DNA from: Klebsiella aerogenes
GTDB lineage: Bacteria; Pseudomonadota; Gammaproteobacteria; Enterobacterales; Enterobacteriaceae
Assembly (NCBI GenBank): GCA_029027985.1
Contig: CP119076.1
Location: 3,656,422 to 3,720,421, forward strand
Reading direction: 5' to 3'
DNA: 64,000 nt
In this document: positions 56,570-64,000 of the stretch, piece after piece
How positions within the stretch are numbered: the stretch's first letter is position 1
How the letters are laid out: each line of letters opens with the position of its first letter
Made by a program: the position numbers and the translations under genes
Notes under the pieces: model-generated
The model's input: the letters and a program-made list of their open reading frames with translations, nothing else
What the model was told of the DNA's origin: nothing
Database searches by the model: none

Positions 56570-58480
56570 TCAAATGGGGCGGATACTCTCTTCATCCAGG
56601 TCGGCATCGAAGAATCTCCGCAGGGTCTGGATGTTGTTATCCGCAATAATCGCTTCGCGCGCCTGCGCAAGCTTTTCTTCATAAATTGCCTGCCGCCACT
56701 CCAGCGGCGTGCGCATCGCCGAATTATCGTCTTCAACGATAGTCAATTCAACTGGCGCACCGTACAACACGCCCAGCGCTTCGGCCAGCTTTTGTTGCGC
56801 GCCTGCCGAATTCAGGTGCCGCTGGCTTGGGCGCAGGTGCAGGCAAACACGATTGCCGTCCTGCTCTTTCCACGCATTGAGCGCCACCTGTTCCACCAGT
56901 TTTGGCACCGCCAGTTGGTTCACCTCTGCCGCCCAGCTATCGCGTTCGACCGCTTCCACCGCGAGCTTCGCTGCCAGTTCCGGCGTTTTTTCATGCTCCA
57001 GCGCTTTTTTCAGCGCTTTGGGCGTAGCGACTTCGACTTTGACCTCTTCAAGCGGGGCCGTCGACTTCCAGCGGTATGCTTCTTTCTTCGCCGGGGCCTG
57101 CTCAAGCGCAGCAGCAGCCGGGCGAGCCTGTACGCGCTCGGTAATCGAACTCAGTCGTTCCAGCGCAGCGTTATTCACCGGCCGCGCGCGGGATGCGGCT
57201 GCCGGTTCACTCTTTTTTGGGGTGGTTGCTCCCGGAGCCCGTTGCAGCCGATTGCGCGCCGCCAGCACTTGACTGGTACTCTGCGGCAGATTCTGCGGCG
57301 GCGATGACGCCGGTTGCGGAGCAACCGGCGCGGCTGGTGGCATCGGCGCTGGCGCGGCGGCGGCCGGCTTCACTTCCGGTTCCGGCAGCGGCTGACGCGG
57401 ATGGAACGCCAGCGCGCGCAGCAGCGTCATTTCAACGCCCATACGGCGGTCCGGCGCATAAGGTAGTTCTTTGCGGCCAATCAGCAGCGTCTGGTAGTAA
57501 AGCTGGACGTCGCTCGGCGGTACGGTACGCGCCAGTTCACGCATCCGCAGTTCGACGGCGGCCATATCCGCCCCCAGCGCCGATGGCGAAAGCTGAACCA
57601 TGGCGATGCGATGCAGCAAGCTTTGCATTTCCACCAGTAGCGCTTCCCACTCAACGCCGCGCGCGGCGGCCTCGCTGACGCCCGCCATGACGCGTTCGCC
57701 GTCGGCAGCCACCAGCGCTTCTATCAAGGATAGCGCCTGATCGTCGTCGAGGGTGCCAAGCATCTCGCTGACGGACTCCGCGGTTAAGCGGCCATCGCCG
57801 CTGGCGATCGCCTGATCGGTCAGGCTTAACGCATCGCGCAGGCTGCCGTCAGCGGCGCGCGACAGTAGCTGCAGCGCCCGGGGCTCAAAAGCAATCTGCT
57901 CTTCGCCGACAATGTGTTCCAGCTGATGACGGATTTGTTCGACATCCAGCGCCTTCAGATGGAACTGCAGGCAGCGGGACAAAATCGTCACCGGCAGTTT
58001 TTGCGGATCGGTGGTCGCCAGCAGGAATTTGACGTGCGCAGGCGGCTCCTCCAGCGTTTTTAATAACGCGTTGAAGCTGTGGCGCGACAGCATGTGTACT
58101 TCATCGATCAGGTAGACCTTGAAGCGGCCGCGAGCCGGCGCGTACTGGACGTTATCCAGCAGATCGCGGGTATCTTCAACTTTGGTGCGCGAGGCGGCAT
58201 CGATCTCAATCAGATCGACAAAGCGGCCTTGTTCAATTTCGCGACAGTTATCGCAGACGCCGCACGGCGTAGCGGTAATGCCGCTTTCGCAGTTTAACCC
58301 TTTCGCCAACAGACGGGCGATAGAGGTTTTCCCTACCCCGCGCGTGCCGGAAAAGAGATAAGCGTGATGAATGCGCCCTAACGATAAGCCGTTCGCCAGT
58401 GCGGTCAGCACATGTTCCTGGCCGACGACGTCAGCAAAGGTTTGTGGGCGCCATTTACGGGCTAAGACCTGATAACTCAT
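56570..58480 (-). CDS. dnaX: DNA polymerase III tau and gamma subunits DnaX
   Basis: The clamp-loader ATPase tau of the replicative polymerase, 636 residues. The AAA+ part has the Walker A GTRGVGKTS, a zinc module with four cysteines (CGVCDNC plus an upstream cysteine), and the DEVHMLS Walker B region. The linker is rich in Pro and Ala, and the C-terminal domain binds DnaB and the polymerase core. A conserved slippery site after codon 421 yields the shorter gamma form of 424 residues (58480 to 57207). The tau length is seven residues below that in E. coli, all lost before the shift site. Confidence 0.98.
   Translation of the reverse strand: MSYQVLARKWRPQTFADVVGQEHVLTALANGLSLGRIHHAYLFSGTRGVGKTSIARLLAKGLNCESGITATPCGVCDNCREIEQGRFVDLIEIDAASRTKVEDTRDLLDNVQYAPARGRFKVYLIDEVHMLSRHSFNALLKTLEEPPAHVKFLLATTDPQKLPVTILSRCLQFHLKALDVEQIRHQLEHIVGEEQIAFEPRALQLLSRAADGSLRDALSLTDQAIASGDGRLTAESVSEMLGTLDDDQALSLIEALVAADGERVMAGVSEAAARGVEWEALLVEMQSLLHRIAMVQLSPSALGADMAAVELRMRELARTVPPSDVQLYYQTLLIGRKELPYAPDRRMGVEMTLLRALAFHPRQPLPEPEVKPAAAAPAPMPPAAPVAPQPASSPPQNLPQSTSQVLAARNRLQRAPGATTPKKSEPAAASRARPVNNAALERLSSITERVQARPAAAALEQAPAKKEAYRWKSTAPLEEVKVEVATPKALKKALEHEKTPELAAKLAVEAVERDSWAAEVNQLAVPKLVEQVALNAWKEQDGNRVCLHLRPSQRHLNSAGAQQKLAEALGVLYGAPVELTIVEDDNSAMRTPLEWRQAIYEEKLAQAREAIIADNNIQTLRRFFDADLDEESIRPI
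57177..57218 (-). other. Programmed -1 frameshift signal of dnaX (gamma subunit)
   Basis: On the minus strand A AAA AAG (57218-57212) is followed in the -1 frame by GAG and TGA (57209-57207). A GGGAG element lies about a dozen bases upstream. The stimulating stem ACCGGC/GCCGGT (57206-57201 with 57182-57177), with additional inner GC pairs, lies immediately downstream. All three parts match the E. coli signal. Confidence 0.93.
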
Positions 58481-58530
58481 GGGCTGGCTCTGAAACGCTG
58501 GAAGGTGAATTTTCGAGGGGGTAATGCTAT

Positions 58531-58561
58531 CACAGCCCCGCCGGATCGGCGAGGCTATGTG
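58531..58561 (-). terminator. Hairpin between apt and dnaX
   Basis: CACAGCC-CCGCCG and CGGCG-AGGCT-TGTG arms pair imperfectly in the 92-bp apt-dnaX gap. It could reduce read-through from apt into dnaX. Confidence 0.45.
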
Positions 58562-58572
58562 TCGGGATTTGC

Positions 58573-59124
58573 TTAGTGGCCCGGGAAAGGGACCAGGCTA
58601 AAGCAGTTGATCCCCAGTTTTTCCAGGCGCTGCTCGCCGCCCAGATCGAACAGATTGATAATAAAAGCGGCGTCGTGAACTTCGCCGCCCAAGCGACGAA
58701 TCAGCTTCACGGTAGCGTCAATGGTGCCGCCGGTCGCCAGCAGGTCATCGACCACCAGCACTTTATCGCCTTCTTTAATGGCATCAACGTGGATTTCCAG
58801 CTGATCGGTGCCATATTCAAGCTCATAGCTTTCAGCGATAGTTTCACGCGGCAACTTGCGCGGCTTGCGTACCGGAACAAAGCCAACGCCCAACGCTAGC
58901 GCAACTGGCGCGCCAAACAGGAAACCACGCGCTTCGGTACCCACCACTTTGGTGATGCCCGCGTTTTTGTAACGCTCGGTCAACAGTTCAATGCTAAGCG
59001 CGTAGGCTTTCGGGTCTTCCAGCAAGCTGGTGACATCGCGGAAAAGGATGCCCGGCTTCGGGTAATCCTGGACGCTCTGGATGCTGTTCTTCAGATATTC
59101 AAGCTGCTGTGCAGTTGCGGTCAT
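58573..59124 (-). CDS. apt: Adenine phosphoribosyltransferase Apt
   Basis: Salvages adenine to AMP using PRPP. The 183-residue protein has the family's PRPP-binding loop [13 protein letters not shown], the flexible loop after FVPVRKP, and [13 protein letters not shown]. The ATG at 59124 gives the E. coli start [15 protein letters not shown]; the frame from 59157 is not used. One change from E. coli is Arg in place of Gly in RKPRKLPRE. It lies upstream of dnaX on the same strand. Confidence 0.97.
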   Translation of the reverse strand: MTATAQQLEYLKNSIQSVQDYPKPGILFRDVTSLLEDPKAYALSIELLTERYKNAGITKVVGTEARGFLFGAPVALALGVGFVPVRKPRKLPRETIAESYELEYGTDQLEIHVDAIKEGDKVLVVDDLLATGGTIDATVKLIRRLGGEVHDAAFIINLFDLGGEQRLEKLGINCFSLVPFPGH

Positions 59125-59274
59125 AAGTGTATGCCTGATTGAAACGGTGTTACCCACGGGCGTGCAAAATGGGCCAAAGAAACATTTGTTTAACCTTTGA
59201 CCAGGCTTACCCGCGCTCGAAAACGCCAGAATTTACTGGCTGTCGGCAACAATTGCAACAGGCATTATTGCGCA

Positions 59275-59652
59275 TCAGTGCTTTTGTTGCTTTGCATCAA
59301 CCACCGGAATGCGCCACATCATGACCAACAAGCCGGCGAGAATCACCAACAGGAGGATGCGCACCCACATAAGCTTAACCAGCCACAGCGAAATGGCAAA
59401 GGTTAGCAAAATCATGATAATGGCTCGCGGCTTGGCACCCGGCGGCATCGCGCGATATTGCTGCCAGTGGCGCAGATAGCCGCCAAACCACGAGCGGTAT
59501 AGCAACCAGTGGTGAAAGCGCGGCGACGAGCGAGCAAAACACCAGGCGGCGAGCAGAATAAACGGCGTTGTTGGCAGGAGGGGTAAAAAGACGCCCAGTG
59601 TCCCCAGTACTACCGCCAGCCAGCCAATAATGATTAAAATAAGACGTGGCAT
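59275..59652 (-). CDS. ybaN: DUF454 inner-membrane protein YbaN
   Basis: A 125-residue membrane protein with three or four helices (MPRLILIIIGWLAVVLG, LPTTPFILLAAWCF, then AIIMILLTFAISLWLV and ILLLVILAGLLVMMW). It carries the DUF454 motif FARSSPRFHHWLLYRSWFG. The function is unknown. The ATG at 59652 matches the E. coli length; the frame from 59694 is not used. It is divergent from priC across 69 bases. Confidence 0.92.
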   Translation of the reverse strand: MPRLILIIIGWLAVVLGTLGVFLPLLPTTPFILLAAWCFARSSPRFHHWLLYRSWFGGYLRHWQQYRAMPPGAKPRAIIMILLTFAISLWLVKLMWVRILLLVILAGLLVMMWRIPVVDAKQQKH

Positions 59653-59721
59653 GATGCGAATCGTTATCAAGTAGATGTCGCTACTGTAACACAACTGCTC
59701 GGCAGGGAATGGAGGAGTTCT

Positions 59722-60249
59722 TTGAAAACAACCCGGCTTTTACAAACGCTGAAAAATCAGCTGGCTGACCTGGCGGCCCAGGTCGCGCCGCTGGCCAATC
59801 ACGCTACGCTGAGTCCGCGTTTCGACCGTCAGCTGTTCCGTACCCGCGACACGCAGATGCAGTCCTACCTCGACGAGGCGCAGCAAAATTTCGCCGAATT
59901 ACAGCAGGCCGTGGCGCACCAGCAGCTACCCCAAGTGATCTGGCTTGCCGAACGGTTGCTGGCTCAGATTGCCGCGATGAGCCGCGAGACGGCGACCTGG
60001 TCACTGCGTAGCTGGGATAGCGCCTCGTCAACGCTGAACCGCTGGCAGCGTCGCCGCTTACAGCACCAGGAGTATGAACGCCGCCTGCTGGCAATGCGCA
60101 ACGATCGCCAACGTCAGCTGGCGCAAGCGACGACGCTTGCCGACCAGCAGCGGCTGGCCAAAGAAGTCGACGCCTACGCCGGGCGTCTGGCTCGCTGTCG
60201 CGATGCGCTGGAAAATATAGAGAATGTACTGGCGCGTTTAACGCGCTAA
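59722..60249 (+). CDS. priC: Primosomal replication protein PriC
   Basis: A 175-residue protein that reloads DnaB on stalled replication forks by binding single-stranded DNA and SSB. It is largely helical, with Gln/Arg-rich heptads (QTLKNQLADLAAQVAPLANHA start; RWQRRRLQHQEYERRLLAMR in the middle). The TTG start at 59722 has GGAGGA upstream and gives the E. coli-like N-terminus. rsmS follows after 12 bases. Confidence 0.94.
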   Translation: MKTTRLLQTLKNQLADLAAQVAPLANHATLSPRFDRQLFRTRDTQMQSYLDEAQQNFAELQQAVAHQQLPQVIWLAERLLAQIAAMSRETATWSLRSWDSASSTLNRWQRRRLQHQEYERRLLAMRNDRQRQLAQATTLADQQRLAKEVDAYAGRLARCRDALENIENVLARLTR

Positions 60250-60261
60250 CAGGAGAGAGCT

Positions 60262-60435
60262 ATGTCGCTGGAAAATGCCCCGGACGAGGTCAAGCTGGCT
60301 GTTGATTTAATCATGCTGCTGGAAGAAAACCAGGTCAGCGCCAGAACGGTACTGGGAGCGCTGGATATTATTAAGCGCGATTATGAGAACAAACTGAAAA
60401 ATGCGCAGGCGGATTCGCCTGCGACGGGAAAATAA
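60262..60435 (+). CDS. rsmS: Small DUF2496 protein RsmS (YbaM)
   Basis: A 57-residue protein starting [20 protein letters not shown] and continuing LEENQVSAR and [11 protein letters not shown], which matches E. coli YbaM (53 residues) with a slightly longer polar tail. The name RsmS comes from its reported effect on secondary metabolism in related bacteria; no enzymatic role is known. AGGAGAG gives a good ribosome site 12 bases after priC, so the two genes form an operon ended by a strong hairpin. Confidence 0.93.
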   Translation: MSLENAPDEVKLAVDLIMLLEENQVSARTVLGALDIIKRDYENKLKNAQADSPATGK

Positions 60436-60441
60436 AATGAT

Positions 60442-60465
60442 TCGGGGCGGCTAAAGCCGCCCCGA
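60442..60465. terminator. Bidirectional terminator between rsmS and mscK
   Basis: TCGGGGCGGC (60442-60451) and GCCGCCCCGA (60456-60465) form a perfect 10-bp stem with a TAAA loop between convergent genes. Confidence 0.85.
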
Positions 60466-60472
60466 TGCGCGA

Positions 60473-63400
60473 TTACGCGACGGTCGGCGCCGCATCATCA
60501 CCTTTATTGTCACGTTTCACTTCCGTGACTTCATCGCCCTTCTCATTGCGCAGATGGACTTCCAGCTGATTAAAGGCGATATCAATATTGTTTTCACGGC
60601 ACAGGCGGTCAATCGCGCGGTTCAGTTCGTCCACTGCATAACTGCGATCGCGCAGTTCACGCACGTAAAGCCGGAGTTCATGATCCAACGTGCTGGCGCC
60701 AAAGGTGGTGAAGAAGACTGACGGCGCGGGATCCTGCATCACTTTCGGATGCTCATGCGCCGCCTGCAACAGCACTTCTTTTACCTTATCGAGATCGGAA
60801 CCATAGGCCACGCCGAGGCGGATCACCACCCTGGTGATGGTATCGGAGAGCGACCAGTTAATCAGACGTTCGGTCACGAAGGCTTTATTCGGAATGATGA
60901 CCTCTTTACGATCAAAGTCGGTAATCGTGGTCGCACGAATACGGATCTTACTGACGGTACCGGAGAAGGTGCCGATAGTCACCGTATCGCCGATACGCAC
61001 CGGGCGTTCGAAGAGAATGATCAAACCGGAGACGAAGTTACCGAAAATTTCCTGCAAGCCGAAACCTAAACCGACCGACAGCGCCGCTGCCAGCCATTGC
61101 AGTTTATCCCACGAGACCCCTAACGAGCCGAATACCGTCATTGCGCTAATGGCGATAATCGCATAGTTGAGGATCGTCGTGATCGCATAGGAAGCCCCTT
61201 GCCGCATATTGAGGCGCGATAGCACCAGCACTTCCAGCAAGCCCGGCAAGTTACGGATCAGCGCCCAGGCGACCATTGAGGCGACGATCGCAAACAGCAG
61301 GCTGCCCATGGTGACGCTTTTCACCACGCTGGCGCCGGCTTCGCTGCCGTTGTAGTGCCAGAGAGTAATGCTATCAAGATAGGCGAAGACGGTAATCAGA
61401 TCGGACCAAATTGCCCAGAACATCACAGCGAATAGCGCCACCATCACCAGCATAGTGATACGTAGCGTCTGCTGGTTCACCTGTTCGAGGGCGATCGTCG
61501 GTTCCTCTTGCGGCTCGGCGCCTTCTGCTCCTTCCTTCACCAGATGCTGGCGACGCGCCAACGCACGACGCCAGGCAATACGCCGCGCCGCCACGCTCAG
61601 GCCGCGCAGCACGGTCTGATACAGCAAGTTCCACATCATCACCAGATAGACGGTCTCAATCCAGCGGCCAGCCAGACGCAGCGTGGTATAGAAGTAACCG
61701 GTCGCCGTCAGCACCATCAGCGCGACGGGAACGATCGACAACACGGTCACCGTCAGCAATCGCAGACTATGCGACTCTTTATCGCGCCAGCTTTCACGAC
61801 ACATCGGCCACACCAGTACCGCGATCAGCAGCAGGTTGACGAAAATCACGAACTGCCCGAGCACGTCATCCATCAGATTCAACGGCGACAGCTCGGAAAC
61901 TACCGACCAGAAGTTCAGCGGTAGCAGCGCCAGGCTGACGCGGACAATCTGCCGCCGCCAGTGGCTGGTCAATTGCGGGGACATATTGAAATGCTTCACC
62001 GCCACGCCGTCTTTTTCCAGCACCTTCCAGCACAAGCCGAATACCAGCCAGAACACCGCCAGTTTCTTACTGTAAGCCCACAGCAGACTGCTGACATTCA
62101 GCTGCATCGTCAGCAGGATCAGCCCGACTGCCAGAATCAGCAGCACCACCGGCAGCGCTCTGATCAGGTCAATAAAGATCGCTTTCGGCGTATTGAGCTG
62201 GGTATCGTTGCGTAACTGCCCCACCTGAGAGGCCAGCTTCGCCTGGTAGTCGCGTAACCACTGCAAGCGCCAGCGAATCAGGCCGGCAATCAGCAATAAC
62301 GGTAATCCGGCAAGGAATGCGATAAATACCGCCGGCCAGGCTTTTTCCCAGTTGACGGTGATTTTCATCGATTTGAACTGACCTTTCAGCGCTTCCGGGA
62401 AGGATTTAATCCACTCCCAATCCATCGGCTTATTGCTGTTCACCCAGAAGATCTGCTGGGTCAGAATGGATTTCAGATTGCCGGAGACGCTCATCAACTG
62501 CTGCTGGTTAATCTGCAGGTTGATCGCCATCATCAGTTGGTTGCCCAGCTGCTTGTTGAACTGGTCCAGCAGTTCGCGGCGCATGTCGATGACTTCCAGC
62601 AACGCATCGTGAACTTCCGGCGTCACGTCGCTGCTGTGCCCTTCTTCCAGGTTGGCGACAAACGTGTCGCTCTGGAACAGAGCGTCGCGCTGCTGATTGA
62701 CCTCAAACTGCTCGAGGCGCAGGTCAGCAATGCGGTTGGTCATATCCTGCAGCTCATCCGCCGACGGCAGGGTCTGCTGCTGTTGATAAAGGATGCGCGA
62801 CAGCAACAAACTGCCCTTCAGCACCGAAATCTGTTCTTTAATATCCCGTTCAGACTGCAGCGCGCGATCGAGCCAGTTTTTGACTCTGATATTGCGCTGC
62901 ACCAATTGGTTGCCGTTTTCCGTTGCCTGAATCAGCTTCTCGCTGAGTTGATGGTTGACTTCAAGCTCCTGTTTCACCAACGGATTATTCTGGATACGCG
63001 TGGTTTCATCCGGCGAGACCGCTTCCTGAGCGGTTTTCTCGGTCAATGTCAGTCGCTTGTTGTTCACCGCTTCCTGCAGTAACTGCAGCTGATGTTCAAG
63101 CCGGTTGCTGTTGGCGGTCACGTAATCACGTTGTTTCTGCAGCGTATCCTGCAGCACCGTGTTGCCTTCCAGACTCTTACGCTGCTGTTCGATTTCCGCA
63201 TTCAGCAGCGCCTGTTGCGCCAACAACAAACCTTGCTGAGTCGGGCGTAGCGTCTCTTCGCCCGGCGCAGTGCCATTCAGACGGTTACGAATTTGCTGCA
63301 ACTGTTGGGAAGCGGAGTACATCGCGTTCTGTACGCGCTCCGGTTGGGTCTGCAGCGACACTAATTGACTGTTGTAGGTCGCCAGATCGTTCTGCGCGTT

Positions 63401-63826
63401 TTGCAGATCGTCCAACGCCTGCGAAACGCGGGATTCAAGCTGACGCAGCGACAGCGTGCTAAGCGTTTTGCGCGTGACTTCATCATCAGGAACGTCGCTC
63501 AGCGCATTCAGGCTGTCGACCGCTTGACGCATTTTCGCTGGCGCCTGTTCAACCTGCTGGCGCAGTTGGACCGTTTCCGTTTTTATACGCTCAATCTTAT
63601 CCAGCGTTTCTAACGTCTGTGTCAGGTCCTGCTGAACTAATTTTTCCTGCGGTGTGAGATCTTTTTGCTTATTAAGCGTAGTGAGCTGACTTTGAACGTC
63701 AGTACGCTCAGGTAAATCTGCAGCCAGAGCCTGGTTGAAACTCAAAGAGCCAACAAGAAGGATGAGTGCAAAAACTATAGCGGAAATGGCATGAGGCCAA
63801 CGATTAGTGTGCTGCATAGTATACAT
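60473..63826 (-). CDS. mscK: Potassium-dependent mechanosensitive channel MscK (KefA)
   Basis: A 1117-residue channel of the MscS superfamily that opens under membrane tension in a K+-dependent way. The signal peptide ends NQALA. A large periplasmic coiled-coil domain reaches to about residue 480. A set of about eleven membrane helices follows, and the MscS pore segment GLGFGLQEIFGNFVSGLIILFERPVRIGDTV starts near residue 930, ahead of a cytoplasmic vestibule. The start is the ATG at 63826 (MYTMQHTN), with the ATG at 63817 as alternative; the frame stays open to the window edge but that extension is not family-like. K-12 MscK has 1120 residues. Confidence 0.95.
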   Translation of the reverse strand: MYTMQHTNRWPHAISAIVFALILLVGSLSFNQALAADLPERTDVQSQLTTLNKQKDLTPQEKLVQQDLTQTLETLDKIERIKTETVQLRQQVEQAPAKMRQAVDSLNALSDVPDDEVTRKTLSTLSLRQLESRVSQALDDLQNAQNDLATYNSQLVSLQTQPERVQNAMYSASQQLQQIRNRLNGTAPGEETLRPTQQGLLLAQQALLNAEIEQQRKSLEGNTVLQDTLQKQRDYVTANSNRLEHQLQLLQEAVNNKRLTLTEKTAQEAVSPDETTRIQNNPLVKQELEVNHQLSEKLIQATENGNQLVQRNIRVKNWLDRALQSERDIKEQISVLKGSLLLSRILYQQQQTLPSADELQDMTNRIADLRLEQFEVNQQRDALFQSDTFVANLEEGHSSDVTPEVHDALLEVIDMRRELLDQFNKQLGNQLMMAINLQINQQQLMSVSGNLKSILTQQIFWVNSNKPMDWEWIKSFPEALKGQFKSMKITVNWEKAWPAVFIAFLAGLPLLLIAGLIRWRLQWLRDYQAKLASQVGQLRNDTQLNTPKAIFIDLIRALPVVLLILAVGLILLTMQLNVSSLLWAYSKKLAVFWLVFGLCWKVLEKDGVAVKHFNMSPQLTSHWRRQIVRVSLALLPLNFWSVVSELSPLNLMDDVLGQFVIFVNLLLIAVLVWPMCRESWRDKESHSLRLLTVTVLSIVPVALMVLTATGYFYTTLRLAGRWIETVYLVMMWNLLYQTVLRGLSVAARRIAWRRALARRQHLVKEGAEGAEPQEEPTIALEQVNQQTLRITMLVMVALFAVMFWAIWSDLITVFAYLDSITLWHYNGSEAGASVVKSVTMGSLLFAIVASMVAWALIRNLPGLLEVLVLSRLNMRQGASYAITTILNYAIIAISAMTVFGSLGVSWDKLQWLAAALSVGLGFGLQEIFGNFVSGLIILFERPVRIGDTVTIGTFSGTVSKIRIRATTITDFDRKEVIIPNKAFVTERLINWSLSDTITRVVIRLGVAYGSDLDKVKEVLLQAAHEHPKVMQDPAPSVFFTTFGASTLDHELRLYVRELRDRSYAVDELNRAIDRLCRENNIDIAFNQLEVHLRNEKGDEVTEVKRDNKGDDAAPTVA

Positions 63827-64000
63827 GAATGGTTGCAAATGCCGGAGAATACCGGGGGTCGTCGCAGCGCGCAGAATAGCACTTCTCTCCGCGCGCGAAT
63901 AGCGGGAGAGATAAGGAAAATTTGCCGCTATTTCCCCCTCGGCTTCAGGCCTCAACCGTAGACGGACTGCGCAGCGACGGACAAGTCTGATACATCTCAA
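63827..64000. other. Upstream region of mscK
   Basis: In K-12 the next gene is the divergent acrR. No acrR start is reached within these 174 bases. A GC-rich imperfect inverted repeat around CGCGCAGAATAG and CTCTCCGCGCG may be a leader hairpin. Nothing else is readable. Confidence 0.4.

Noticed and set aside
63827-64000. Extension of mscK to the window edge
   Set aside because: The extra 58 residues are Arg-rich and precede a normal signal peptide; homologues start at about 63826 or 63817.

Overview
The window is chromosomal DNA from a member of the Enterobacteriaceae. From about 23.4 kb to the right end it follows, in inverted orientation, the Escherichia coli K-12 order argU, folD, ybcJ, cysS, ppiB, lpxH, purEK, selU, ybbP, ybbA, tesA, ybbO, cnoX, fetBA, qmcA, ybbJ, cueR, copA, ybaP, chiX, ybaK, ushA, fsr, ybaL, gsk, hemH, adk, htpG, recR, ybaB, dnaX, apt, ybaN, priC, rsmS, mscK. 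Most of these proteins are close to full-length copies of the E. coli ones, but aes, ybaQ, ybaS/ybaT and the large rhs/allantoin block of K-12 are absent. The host is therefore an E. coli relative such as a Klebsiella, Raoultella, Kluyvera or Enterobacter type. I cannot fix the genus from the sequence alone.

Region 1 to 23.4 kb is accessory. It starts with the end of an unrecognised gene, followed by a yceI and exported FMN alpha-hydroxy-acid oxidase operon. Next is a kdgT-kduI operon for ketodeoxygluconate uptake and ketodeoxyuronate isomerisation, with an exact KdgR-type operator, and a GlxA-like AraC regulator. An AT-rich regulatory block follows: a MarT/FidL-like ToxR-type membrane regulator pair carrying a hexanucleotide repeat, an 880-bp gene-free stretch, and a LuxR-type regulator with a degenerate receiver domain. 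This block leads into a five-gene chaperone-usher fimbrial operon (major pilin, chaperone, usher, minor pilin, two-domain adhesin). A divergent LysR/SDR pair comes next, then a complete yagE-yagF-yagG-yagH-xynR set for xyloside uptake and cleavage and xylonate breakdown. In K-12 that set lies inside prophage CP4-6; here it ends beside the tRNA-Arg(UCU) gene argU, a known integration hotspot. No integrase, transposase or duplicated tRNA end is visible.

Region 23.4 to 64 kb is core genome: one-carbon and purine metabolism, tRNA modification and charging, an outer-membrane porin, the ybbA-ybbP and fetA-fetB export systems, copper homeostasis (cueR/copA), nucleotide salvage (ushA, gsk, apt, adk), haem synthesis, chaperones (htpG, cnoX, ppiB), replication and repair (dnaX, recR, priC) and the mechanosensitive channel mscK. 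Readable regulatory elements include the PurR box of purE, the CueR promoter of copA, the sigma-32 promoter of htpG, the argU promoter, programmed -1 frameshift signals in copA and dnaX, the small RNA ChiX antisense to the ybaP-ybaK gap, and several REP/BIME repeats and terminators.

I see no obviously new multi-gene defence or biosynthetic system. The least explained parts are the 4-9 kb regulator and fimbria block with its repeat-containing regulator, and the exported oxidase/YceI pair.
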